64,000 bases of DNA, taken from positions 124,001-188,000 of the forward strand of contig JANEZZ010002693.1 in NCBI GenBank assembly GCA_026122225.1, written 5' to 3'. Position numbers and translations under genes: made by a program. Positions 53,005-63,550 of this stretch are shown here, in pieces; the first letter of the stretch is position 1; each line of letters starts with the position of its first letter. This stretch comes from Heloderma charlesbogerti. Its lineage: Eukaryota > Chordata > Lepidosauria > Squamata > Helodermatidae. Below the pieces are notes generated by a model, which did not search any database, was not told the DNA's origin, and saw only the letters and a list, made by a program, of their open reading frames with translations.

Positions 53005-54527
53005 ATGCCATGCAGGGCCACCCAAGATGGACAGGTCATGGTGGAGAGTTCTGACAAAATGTGGTCCACTGGAGAAGGAAATGGCAACCCACTCCAGTAT
53101 TCTTGCCAAGAAAACCCCATGGACTGTATCACAAGGCTAAAAGAGATGACGCCGGAAGATGAGCCCCTCAGGTCGGAAGGTGCCCAATGTACTACTGGGG
53201 AAGAGCAGAGGGAATTTCCAAGTAGCGCCAGAAAGAGTGAAGCGGCTGGGCCAAAGCCAAAAGGACACTCAGCTGTGGATGTGTCTGGTGGTGAAAAGAA
53301 AATCCGATGCTGTAAAGAACAATATTGTTTAGGAACCTGGAATGTCAGATCGATGAATCAAGGTAAGCTGGAGGTGGTCAAACAGGAGATGGCAAGACTG
53401 AACATCAACATCTTGGGAAACGACAAACTAAAATGGACAGGCATGGGCGAATTTAATTCAGGTGACCATTATATCTACTACTGTGGGCAAGAATCCCTTA
53501 GAAGAAATGGAGTAGCACTCATAGTCAACAAAAGGGTGGGAAAAGCAGTACTGGGGTACAATCTCAAAAACGATAGAATGATCTCAGTACGAACCCAAGG
53601 CAAACCATTCAACATCACAGTAATTCAAGTCTATGCCCCAACCACTGAGGCTGAAGAAACTGAGGTTGATCGGTTCTATGAAGACCTACAACACCTTCTA
53701 GAACTAACACCAAAAAAAGATGTCCTTTTCATCATAGGGGATTGGAATGCTAAAGTAGGAAGTCAAGAAATCACCGGGATAACAGGCAAGCATGGCCTTG
53801 GTGTACAAAATGAAGCAGGACAAAGGCTAATAGAGTACTGCCAAGAGAACACGCTGATCATAGCAAACACTCTTTTCCAACAGCACAAGAGGCGACTCTA
53901 CACATGGACATCACCAGATGGTCAATATCGAAATCAGATTGATTATGTACTTTGCAGCCAAAGATGGAGAAGCTCTATACAGACAGTAAAAACAAGACCT
54001 GGAGCTGACTGTGGCTCAGATCATGAGCTTCTTGTTGCAAAATTTTGGCTTAAATTGAAGAACGTCGGGAAAACCACTAAACCGTTCAGGTATGACTTAA
54101 ATCATATCCCTTATGAATATACAGTGGAGGTGAGGAATAGATTTAAGGTGTTAGACCTGATAGACAGAGTGCCTGAGGAACTATGGACGGAGGTCCATAA
54201 CATTGTTCAGGAGGCAGCAACTCAATCCATTCCAAAGAAAAAGAAATACAAGAAAGCCAAGTGGCTGTCTGATGAGGCTTTACAAGTAGCTGAAGAAAGA
54301 AGGGAAGCAAAAAGGAAGGAAGAAAGAGGAAGATATATCCAACTGAATGCAGATTTCCAGAGAATAGCAAGGAGAGACAAGAAGGCCTTCTTAAATGAAC
54401 AATATAATGAAATCGAGGAAAACAATAGAATGGGAAAGACTAGAGATCTTTTCCAGAATATCAGAGATATCAAGGGAACGTTTTGTGCAAAGATGGGCAT
54501 GATAAAGAACAAAGAAGGCAGGACCTA
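53005..54527 (+). pseudogene. BovB ORF, complete endonuclease domain, then frameshift
   Basis: A 507-codon segment is the longest open frame in the window. It encodes the full endonuclease: LGTWNVRSMNQGKLE, YIYYCGQESLRRNG, GDWNAKVGSQEITGITG, TWTSPDGQYRNQIDYVLC and the C-terminal catalytic GSDHELLVAKF are all present. A basic linker (PKKKKYKKAKW) leads toward the reverse transcriptase. The frame is lost near 54520, where GGGACC of the minus copy is GGACC here, a one-base loss. The start is taken at the first ATG after the 5' UTR; RTE elements may start slightly differently. Confidence 0.92.
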
Positions 54528-54529
54528 AC

Positions 54530-55939
54530 AGAAGCAGATGAGGTTAAGAAGAGGTGGAAAGAATACACAGAAGAACTATACAGGAAAGATAATGTTCCTG
54601 ATAGCCATGATAGTGCGGTCACTGAACTTGAGCTGGACATCCTAGAGAGTAAAGTCAAGTGGGCCTTAGGAAGCATTACTAACAACAAAGCTAGCGGAGA
54701 TGACAGTATTCCAGCTGAGCTATTTAAAATCCTAAAAGATGATGCTGTTAAGGTGCTGCATTCAATATGCCAACAAATTTGGAACACTCCACAGTGGCCA
54801 CAAGACTGGAAAAGGTCAGTTTACATTCCAATTCCATAGAAGGGAAATGCCAAAGAGTGTTCAAACTACCACACAATTGCGCTCATTTCACATGCCAGCA
54901 AGGTTATGCTCAAAATCCTACAAGCTAGGCTTCAGCAGTATGTGAACTGAGAACTACCGGAAGTACAAGCTGGGTTTCGAAGAGGCAGAGGAACTAGAGA
55001 TCAAATTGCCAACGTTCGCTGGATCATGGAGAAAGCAAGAGAATTCCAGAAAAACGTCTATTTCTGCTTCATTGACTATGCTAAAGCCTTTGATTGTGTG
55101 GATCACAACAAACTGTGGCAAATTCTTAAAGAGATGGGAGGACCAGACCACCTTACCTGTCTCCTGAGAAACCTGTACGAGAAGCAACAGTAAGAACTGG
55201 ACATGGAACAACCGATTGGTTCAAAATTGGGAAAGGAGTACGACAAGGCTGTATATTGTCGCCCTGCTTATTTAATTTATATGCAGAGTACATCATGAGA
55301 AACGCTGGGTTGGATGAATCACAGGTCGGAATTAAGATTGCTGGGAGAATTATCAACAACCTCAGATATGCAGACGATACCACCGCCTCTTTTTGAGGGT
55401 GAAAGTGGAGAGTGCAAAAGCTGGTTTGAAACTCAACATTAAAAAAAACTAAGACCATGGCATCTGGCCCTATCACTTCCTGGCATATAGAAGGGGAAGA
55501 AATGGAAGCACTTTCAGATTTTACTTTCTTGGGCTCCAAGATCACCGCAGACGATGACTGTAGCCATGAAATTAAAATATGCTTGCTCCTTGGGAGGAAA
55601 GCTATGGCCAACCTAGACAGCATAGTAAGAAGCAGAGACATGACCTTGCCGACAAAGGTCCATATAATCAAAGCTATGGTTTTCCCAGTAGTAACGTATG
55701 GCTGTGAGAGCTGGACTATAAGGAAGGCTGAGCGCCGAAGAATTGATGCTTTTGAACTGTGGTGCTGGAGAAGACTCTTACGAGTCCCCTGGACTGCAAG
55801 GAGGTCAAATCAGTCAATCCTAAAGGAAATCAACCCTGACTGCTCATTGGAAGGACAGATACTGAAGCTGAAGCTCAAATATTTTGGCCATCTAATGCGA
55901 AAAGTCACTGGAAAAGACCCTGATGCTGGGAAACACTGA
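54530..55939 (+). pseudogene. BovB ORF, reverse transcriptase domain, multiply broken
   Basis: After the frameshift the text continues with SITNNKASGDDSIPAELFKI (54483-54839 frame). It stops at a TAG near 54837, where the other copy has AAG, and has another stop near 54945. The YADD catalytic box is damaged: right after TATGCAGACGATAC about 30-35 bases are missing relative to the minus copy, giving a shift. The thumb part resumes in 55457-55939 with DFTFLGSKITADDDCSHEIK and FELWCWRRLLRVPWTARRSN. This part cannot be functional. Confidence 0.9.
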
Positions 55940-56196
55940 AGGCAAAAGGAGAAGTGGACGGCAGAGGATGAGATGACTAGATAGCATCACCGATGCAATG
56001 AGTATGAACTTGAGCACACTCTGGGAGAGAGCGGAGGACAGGAAGGCCTGGCGTGCTATGGTCCATGGGGTCACGAAGAGTCGGACACGACTTAACAACT
56101 GAACAACAAGAAATAAATTTGGAGAATCCTTCCTTAATGGAGGACCTGTCAAAACTGTCCTCTCTAGGAAATGGGTTGAGTTTGTACAATATAGAG

Positions 56197-57300
56197 GTTT
56201 TTAAATCAATTTTTATTGTGAGTTTCAACAAAACAAACAAACAAAAGCATAACAAAACCAAAAAACTGAAAGTATAACAACATACTCTAAAGACCCCAGT
56301 TTCAAATACTGCAACATTCTAGGGGGTGGGGAGAAAGGAAAAAGGAATAGATTGCATATAAACTTCAGTAAAAGCAGACCAGGTATCCAAATGTAAGTCC
56401 ATTTGCAAGTGACGCCTATATACCACCCTTTCAAATGTTGCCAGTGTTGTTAAGTCTTCAATCATTGCATTATAGTCTGTGAGCTTTTATCCTACCAGTA
56501 CTGTAGTATCAGTCTTTAAGCAGCCAAGAGGCCGCAAAAGATCCATTTATGCTGACCATGTGTTACATTCTAAAAAGCAGGTAAATAGTTTAAGAGAACA
56601 TGTACATCAGTAAATATTAAAGAGCTTTCCAATACAAAGTTTATCTGTATGATAACTTCTTCCTAAAAGGAGGGAACTTTTGGGCATTTCCAAAACATAT
56701 GAATAAGAGAAGCATTAACTACATTACACCTCCAACAATTAGCTGAGTTTGACAAACCTTTGTTAAAGACACATTGAGACATCCAATAGACCTGAAACAA
56801 AAGTTTTTGCAGAATAAGATGTAACCAGAGGGCCAAAGAGATATCAGTTAGAGATGCCAAAATGGCAGTCCAATGATTAGACAAAATAGGACATTCCAAT
56901 TTCCTGTTCCATTCCTGCTGTAGACCCATGTATCATATTTATTCACTGATGATAAGTATTTATAAACATGAATCATTGGTAAATATACCTGGTTAGCTTC
57001 AGTTATTGTCTCCAATAGCAAGACTCCAAGGCAATAAAAGCAGCAGGCCCAAATCTTGATACTAACAAACGTTTCAATTGCAAATACTGCTATTCAGCTG
57101 TAGCAGGCAAATCAAATTTATCTCGCAAAGTTGAAAATATACAGTTATTATTGTTTCTACAAAGTATCCTGATCTGCGTGGTTATTTCCTATTTTGAAAT
57201 AACTATTGCAGAAAATAAAATTCAGGGCTGAATTTTCTTTAGTGAGATCCCCCATGATTAGGACTAGCTTTAAGGGCAGGGCTAACCTGAGCTGCAGTTT
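56197..57300 (-). mobile_element. L1-type LINE 3' portion, old
   Basis: The left edge (minus-strand end) has AAACTCACAATAAAAATTG, an L1-style 3' tail. A minus-strand ORF2 remnant at 56663-56929 follows. The right (5') limit is unclear and no target duplication was seen. Confidence 0.65.
56663..56929 (-). pseudogene. L1-type ORF2 C-terminal fragment
   Basis: The 88-codon segment ends SANCWRCNVVNASLIHMFWK followed by C, a C-x2-C...H-x4-C box of the kind found at the L1 ORF2 C-terminus. Upstream text (LWLHLILQKLLFQVYWMSQC) is compatible. Too short and worn to name a subfamily. Confidence 0.65.
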
Positions 57301-57913
57301 AAGATATGCTAAGCCAAAATGACCCACCAGTTTCTCCCACCAGTCAGCAAACGAGAGACCTCTGGATGGCCGAAGCCAGCAGATGTCTCCAGGGTATGGG
57401 ACAAAACAGCACCTGCCTTGCCTTGGGTAACTGAAGAAAACAGCATGGGACAACACTTACAGTTTACATCCATGATGGGGAATTGTTTTCTCCTCCTTGT
57501 TCTTAGAATCCTGCCGTTGGGAAAGATATCTTCATTCAAAACTGTCCACATGTTGGTGTCAGTCTGCAGAACCTGGCAGTGCAAGCAAAACATGCACCAC
57601 CTTGTCTCATGCACAAAGAATTTCTGGAAAAAAAAATAATCTTATCCATTTACAAATGCAAAGTTTTTCAGCCCTATTTTGGCCTTATCCTTTCAATAAA
57701 ACTGAAGGGGAAACTATCCAGATGAGCTGGGAAGATTTGTTTTCTCCCTCTGCCTCTCCCCCTCCCCTTACAATATATGTGAACAGAACACTTTTCAGTG
57801 AAAGATGCTAACAGAAAGTGGCGGGCACATATTCCTGAAATGCTTTATTTGTTATTTCTCATTACATAAAGATTGTGGTTCAAGCCAGTCTTCTTGTCAG
57901 CGTATTAAGTGGG
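57301..57913. other. Unassigned sequence
   Basis: A 99-codon minus frame at 57157-57456 and overlapping frames have no known domain; part may still be old LINE. Confidence 0.4.
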
Positions 57914-58100
57914 TGGGGCCATACTCAGTGGTAGGGGGCTGCTTTGCATTCAGAAGGTCCCAGATTCAATCCCTGGCATCTCCAAGGAAGACTAAGAAAG
58001 AATCCTGCCTGAAACTCTGGAGAACCACCACCAATCGATGGCGACAATACTGGACTAAATGGACCAATGGCCTGACTCAGTATAAAGCAGCTCCCTATGA
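57914..58100 (+). repeat. tRNA-derived SINE, well preserved
   Basis: ACTCAGTGGTAGGGG (A-box region) is followed by GCTTTGCATTCAGAAGGTCC and the B-box region AGATTCAATCCC. The tRNA-unrelated body has CTGCCTGAAACTCTGGAGA, GACAATACTGGACTAAATGG and TGACTCAGTATAAAGCAGC. It is a common squamate SINE. The head kept the order of a tRNA's internal promoter. Confidence 0.85.
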
Positions 58101-58423
58101 CTTATGCATGGCAAGGTCTGAACTGCAGGGGGTGGTGCACGTTGGAATGTAGGGGCCTGTGTCCATGGCCTTGCGCCCTACTCACATGTTTAGCCTAGCC
58201 TGATCAGGCTGAATGCCTGAATAGGGTTCTTATCAGAAGCGGGAGATGCGGAGGTGTACAGTAAGGGTATGAACTGGGTTTGTAACTGAACTCAGAATAA
58301 ACTAAGCTATTTTCTGACTTTGGGAAACACAGCTTGTTTTTTTCTGAACCCAGTTCTGAGCCTGGCTGCATCAATAGTGACAACCAGAGGTGTGTGAAAT
58401 GAGAAATTTTGCTAGTCATACCA
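58101..58423. other. Unassigned sequence
   Basis: Nothing recognised. Confidence 0.4.
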
Positions 58424-58530
58424 AGGGTGTCTCTACATGAGCAATTTATTGCACGCTTGTGATTGGTCAATCATGGAATTTTGTGGGTCCTTTACATGAC
58501 GTTGTCAACCTGCAGGACGCCTCACACATT
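58424..58530. mobile_element. MITE fragment, possibly the 'gaggcttttattgtgca' family
   Basis: AGGGTGTCTCTACATGAGC, TTTATTGCACGCTTG and GGAATTTTGTGGGTCC follow the same order as the copy at 61.2 kb, with many differences. Confidence 0.4.
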
Positions 58531-58778
58531 TCCCCCTTTATTGTGCTTTCAAAAAGATCAGCAATAAACTAGTAATAAAAGTTAGTGGCACCATATCAGT
58601 AGTGTGTAATGCTGGTTTAGCACCATGAATGTGCAGAGGAAGGACTTTCTTTGATTCAAACCATGTGTCTCTCCATCGCTGGTCGGAGGGAGAAGAGAAT
58701 AATGCCTCCCTGGAATGAAAAGAGACAGATCGGATTCCCCACCCCGCCAAACTCAGCATCAACGTCCTCTGTTGATTC

Positions 58779-58922
58779 AGAGCACCCCATTAAGTTCAGT
58801 GGGGTTTACTCCCAAGTAAGTGTGCCAAGGGTTGCAAACTTACAGCGTGATCTTATGTCTATTCAGAAGTAAGTCCCACTGACTTCAATGGGACTTACTC
58901 CCAAGTAAGTGTGCCTAGGGAT
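58779..58922. mobile_element. Two short MITE copies in tandem ('tgggatttactccc' core)
   Basis: AAGTTCAGTGGGGTTTACTCCCAAGTAAG and, after a short gap, the repeated GACTTCAATGGGACTTACTCCC and AAGTAAGTGTGCC. The motif TACTCCCAAGTAAGTGTGCC occurs twice. Confidence 0.7.
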
Positions 58923-59509
58923 GTGAGGAAACAGTACAGCACAAGTTAAGTGAGGAAAGCAAGACTCCCCCCCCCCAGCACCTTTGCACCCATGCCAGGG
59001 AGGGAGGCACTCCCTGGATTCAGATCATGTGTCTGTAGTATAAAGGAGCCCATCCTGATTCCACAAAGAAAGCGAAAGCAGAAAGCCCTGGAAATGATGT
59101 GGGGTGGGGGTTTTGCTTAATGTAGAAACCCCCCAAATCTCATTTGGCTATCTTTGAAACTGCTGATGTTTTGCCTCCAGATGTACTTTGAACTCTGCTT
59201 TAGGTGAAGTTTCAGTGGCAGCTATAGATCTGTATCAGTGATATTCCAGCCACCTGAAGCTTGAATGGCTGCTACAGTATTCCAGAGTAATGTCTGATGC
59301 ATCCAGATATCTGCATATGGTATGGGACAGGATTACATGTGCTGCAGCAATTTTTCACTTTTCTTGGCCATTTCCAGACCCAAAGGCCAAGAAAAGATTT
59401 TTTTTTTTAAAGTGGGGAGAGTGCCAAATAATAGGCATGTGCATTATTTGTACAAATGGCAAATTCATGTACTCAGATTACAGCACCTTGCATTTCTTTG
59501 GCAGTGCTC
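58923..59509. other. Unassigned sequence
   Basis: C run near 58970. Nothing recognised. Confidence 0.4.
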
Positions 59510-59645
59510 ATATTATTTATTATTTATGTTGTTTTAAAGATGTATAAAGGTGAACCCTCCCAAGGCAGTGTACAACAAACTTAAAACAAAAGCGTAATAA
59601 AACAATAAAAACAGCAACAAAGTCAAAATTAACTCATTATAATCA
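59510..59645 (-). repeat. Probable LINE/SINE 3' tail
   Basis: ATTTATTATTTATG then AACCCTCCCAAGGCAGTG and TACAACAAACTTAAAAC resemble the reverse of a common reptile 3' tail (MIR or L2 type). Confidence 0.45.
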
Positions 59646-59707
59646 TGTTGATATCCCTTCCACCTCCCTATAAAAAGCAACAACAAACCCACTCAAATAC
59701 TTCAGAA

Positions 59708-59844
59708 CAGCCTTCCCCAACCTGGCACCTTCCAGATGTGTCAGACTACACATCGCATCATCCTCAACCAGCTGCCCATGCTGACTGGGCATGATGGGAG
59801 TTGTAGTCCAACCCATCTGGGGAGCATCAGGTTGGCGAAGGCTG
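59708..59844. mobile_element. Palindromic MITE ('ccagatgtgttggac' family)
   Basis: CAGCCTTCCCCAACCTGG and CAGGTTGGCGAAGGCTG are inverted ends. TCCAGATGTGTCAGACTAC and GTAGTCCAACCCATCTGG are inner arms. No target duplication. Confidence 0.8.
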
Positions 59845-60147
59845 TGTAAGTTGACACCAATGGAGACCTTTTTTTTCTTTTGTTAACCCCCCATGGTGTG
59901 GGGTGGGAATTTCAGGAAGCAAATGGTGTATGTGTGTGCATGTTGGAAGGGAACGTTTAATCGTCCTCTCCTGGAGCTTGGTGGTCCCGATCCAAATTGG
60001 GGCTGCGCATGATTACACTAGAGTAAAGAATACGATAACCCTAAGCTACATGCTATGCAATTGGCATAATGTGTAGTTTGGCTCTCAGCTGGACAATTTC
60101 AGGATCTCAGTCAAGATATAAGTATATGTTCTCCTGTGAGATATAGC
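59845..60147. other. Unassigned sequence
   Basis: Nothing recognised. Confidence 0.4.
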
Positions 60148-60282
60148 CAGGGGTAGGCAACTGATGCCCTCCAGATGTTTTGGACCATAACCCCCCTAAG
60201 CCCCAGCCAGTATGGCCAATGGTCAGGGATTACGGGAATCGTGGTCCAAAACATCTGGAGGGCACGAAGTTGCCTATCCCTG
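60148..60282. mobile_element. Palindromic hAT-type MITE, CAGGGGTAGGCAAC ends
   Basis: CAGGGGTAGGCAACTGATGC and AAGTTGCCTATCCCTG are inverted ends. The inner arms CTCCAGATGTTTTGGACC and GGTCCAAAACATCTGGAG are almost perfect. The ends match those of the hAT element at 43757-45371. The flanks do not match each other. Confidence 0.82.
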
Positions 60283-61201
60283 CTGTAGGAGAAGGTGGGA
60301 AATACTGATTTGCTTGCAAGTTAAAGCACATAGGAACAAGTTCACAAAGCTGCTTGTTTGATAATCATGGTTCATTTTTTTAAACCATTGAAGCAGAGGC
60401 TTCAATGTTCTTGTTAATAATGTTCTTAATAATGTTCTTGTTGCAGTTCTCTGACCATATATGCAGGTGTGTGTGTGTTTAAGGAGAGAGACAGTCTGGA
60501 GGACATATTTCGTCTTGGACATTGGAGGGCCGACTCCCTGGAGGTTCCTATGAGCCCTAATTATGTGCATTGAATTCCAGTGTGACTATTTCCCTGACTG
60601 CAATGACTTATTTGTGCAGAGACTGTGCAGCAATGGAGGGAAATCAGCTAGCTAAATTTCTTCTGGGACAGCTCAGCCTTCAAGCACGTATTGATTGCAT
60701 TGTTAGAAAAGCCATTTCCTCTTGCCAAAGTCCAGCTATTTAACAAACCTTTGCCAGTGCTGCAAACGATTGTACCAAACCTCGAGGCAAACTGCTTTGA
60801 CAGGAAAGGGGTCTTCCAAGGGGCTCATCACATATTCCACACAGGAAATGCAGAATGGATTCCCATGTGGAAGTAACTTCTCTGAAAAAAATTGTGCAAA
60901 CCCCCATGTGCAGACAGCCACACATTCAATAATCCTACACAAATGTGAATTGCTGCTTTAACATATGGTATTGTGGTCAATTGCCACTTCTCAAAGAATC
61001 TATGCAAAGTGGCTTACAAACATCGAGCTCTGTCACACATGAGGAACTATGTGTGGGGTTCACACTGCTTCATACTTCTGTTGTACAATTCTGTTAACTT
61101 GTGAGAAAACCCTGAGAGGAGGTCTTTAAAAGGATCAAAACAGGTTTAATTCACAAATCCACTTCACAGGGCTGGTTTAGACATCACTCACGTCACACAC
61201 A
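60283..61201. other. Unassigned sequence
   Basis: A small local duplication, TAATGTTCTTGTT-type, lies at 60409-60445. No family or exon recognised. Confidence 0.45.
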
Positions 61202-61330
61202 GGGTGCTTCCGGATGAGGCTTTTATTGTGCAATTGCCCTGCCTCATTCACGGAATTTTATGGGAAGTCTACACATTGTCTTTAATTTATAGCCCTCTCA
61301 TGTTTTCCTGCTGCTTCCTCCATCATTGTT
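61202..61330. mobile_element. MITE, 'gaggcttttattgtgca' family
   Basis: GGGTGCTTCCGGATGAGGC, TTTTATTGTGCAATTGCCC and TGCCTCATTCACGGAATTTT define this family here. Related text at 10.95, 17.65 and 58.4 kb. The right end was not fixed. Confidence 0.5.
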
Positions 61331-62106
61331 CTTACCTCCCACCAAAACTTGTTAAGGAAGAAAAGATGGAATAGCTGCACGACGTCTTTTGACTACTAGC
61401 CATATGAGCCTTCCGTCTGGAAGCAAACACAGCCTCTCCCTTAGCTATGCTAAACATGTATTTAATGTTTATGCTCCAGTGTCATAAATGCAAATGCTGC
61501 AAGTATTGTGTGTGTCACTGCATCAGCATGAGCAATGGCTTTCCGGCACGTGATGCAAAAAAAGCAGCCTTCCATTCTGACCTTTCAGGCATCCATTGTT
61601 TGGGTTATCACATGCCTGTTTAAGATATTTTGATGACTAGTCCACTGATAAAGCCAAGCCATTCATTTCTCACATCTCCTTTAGCCTTTGAGCACTTGAG
61701 TCACAATCCTGCATCCCATGTAGCATAAAAGTAAGCCCTCTGCAAGGTAGCTAGAATGACTCACTTCCTGTAGGCCTGCTGGAAGCTAGTTCTGAAGACT
61801 GACTCTGGATAAAAACACCAGGAAATGCACTCAGAGGTGCTGGCTGACAGCAAGGCCCACCCATATCAGGGGCCCAACTGCCCTAGACATTTTGAAATAC
61901 ACACACATGTATACATGCACCCCAGTCCCTCCTGGTAAATAAAGAGAGTTGGAATATGGGAAGATGCTGAGTAGATAATGTTGTACTGGCTTTTTCAGCA
62001 GTAATAATTTATGGCAGAATGCCTCATTCCAACACTACTGAGTTCAAGCAGTTTTGCAGCACTTGGATTCCAGAATATATATACACACTGGATTTGCACA
62101 ATGCAC
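61331..62106. other. Unassigned sequence
   Basis: Nothing recognised. Confidence 0.45.
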
Positions 62107-62450
62107 TGACCCACATTCAGTGGTTGAGTGTGGATTGTTTGTTGAACCATGGATTGTTGGTTGAACTGTGGGTTACCATGTTGTCTGAATCCAGAACATT
62201 TTCTGCAGGTAGCTTGTTAACCATGCAGCGTGGCTTATTTTTCTTGAACAAGCCACATTGAGAACTCATGGTTTGTTGTTGGGTTGTTCAGGGTGGTTAA
62301 CAAGCCACACTGCATGGTTAAGAAGCCACCCTGTGGAAAATGTCCTGGGTTCAGACAAGATGCTAACCCACGGTTTGGCAAACAACTCACGGTTCAACAA
62401 CAACCCACACTCAACCATTGAGGGTGGGTTAGCGTGTTGTGTGAACAGCC
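62107..62450. repeat. Fold-back element with two long arms
   Basis: The left arm (62115-62270) has GGTTGAGTGTGGATTG, GAACTGTGGGTTA and GTCTGAATCCAG. The right arm (62275-62440) has the inverted CTGGGTTCAGACAAG, TAACCCACGGTTTGG and CACACTCAACCATTG. Inner arms with AGCTTGTTAACCATGCAG and TTAACAAGCCACACTGCATGG also pair. Similar in plan to 2497-2868. Confidence 0.8.
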
Positions 62451-63550
62451 CTACTGCTTCCACACAGCAGTTGTTGCTTTAGCATCGTCACAGATCCAGC
62501 AGTCTAAACCTGAGCTAGGCCCAGCTGAGAGAAGCAGACAGCCAATGCTAAGTTATTGTTAATATTATACAGATAGGCTTTGACCTGGATCCTTCCGGAG
62601 AATGTTGTAATTAATAAAATAGTTCCTGGTTTACCACAGCAGTGTCTTGGGCTGTTCAGCTCTTCACACAAGACAACAAATAACTGGAATCAACAAGCCC
62701 CCGGTGGTATATTGGCTTTATAGGCAATCAGTTATTGGCACCTTTCCACATTAAAATGGAAGAGAGAGCTAGAGATTACTATGGGTTTTTCTATTCTTAT
62801 TCCAAGCATGAAAGCTTAGAATGGTCAATGAGCTTAAATAAATTGGAGGCGGGGGTAGGGGGGGTGAAGGATCAGAACAAAGGATGCCAGATTGTAATTT
62901 TTTAAAGGCTGGAATATTATGCAGCTGTAGTATTTTTCTTTTTTAATGGAGCAATATTCCTCAAATAAGGGAAATTATTTGGCAGTCATAGGAACCTCTG
63001 AAACCTCCCCTCAGTTTAGCAGTGGGACGTCTTAGGAACTCAAAAGTTTAACCAAGCTCCTTAATTTGCAAATGGCCCTTAAAGCTGACATCAGAGGGTG
63101 ATGAGATGGCGAGAAGGATCTGAGTTCATCTCCTCTCCAAGATTATGTCATGAAACAAGGCGTAAAAGCTAACCTTGAGTTCTAAGCCATGTTGCTGGAG
63201 TGAATTCTTCAACTCCAGGAAAATTGAGAGCAGGCTTGTGTGCTGACAGAATGTATGCCACTTTGTCAGAGATTTAATATCTCCTTTGCCTCTGGTGTAA
63301 ATTAGCTCTGGGCATCTCAGGTGCGGCCAAGGAAATGTTTTCTGGCACTGGCTCATCGCACATCACATCTCTGTCCTGCTTGGAGCAAGACCAGAACGGA
63401 CAGATAAACCCATCATTTAAAAGCTTGCTTACCAAGTCTTGTGGGAGAGTGAAAAGTGCGCCTTGCCTTCTCCTGTTATTGGAGAGAGAGCAGCGTGTCA
63501 GGCTGCATTTCCCCCGATGGAGGGTGTATGTAGGGGTTGAGGCTGCGACA
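62451..63550. other. Unassigned sequence
   Basis: G-rich spot near 62850. The rest has no repeat signal and could be single-copy. No supportable exon. Confidence 0.45.

Larger units (their letters stand above)
52874..56112 (+). mobile_element. BovB/RTE LINE, near full length
   Basis: The 5' terminus CCCCTTCATGGATCACTGCC lies at about 52876 and the 3' end (CTGAACAACAA) at 56109. The flanks share ATAAATTTG (52865-52873, 56113-56121) as a probable target duplication. It contains a ~55-base CR1 insert near the 5' end and a ~30-base deletion in the reverse transcriptase. It is highly similar by eye to the minus-strand copy at 37.6-42.2 kb. Confidence 0.92.

Noticed and set aside
57914..58100. Possible functional tRNA gene
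   Set aside because: The promoter boxes are recognisable but the cloverleaf is not, and a SINE body follows directly.
60283..61201. Short exons on either strand
   Set aside because: Several open frames exist but none has a conserved motif or convincing splice sites.
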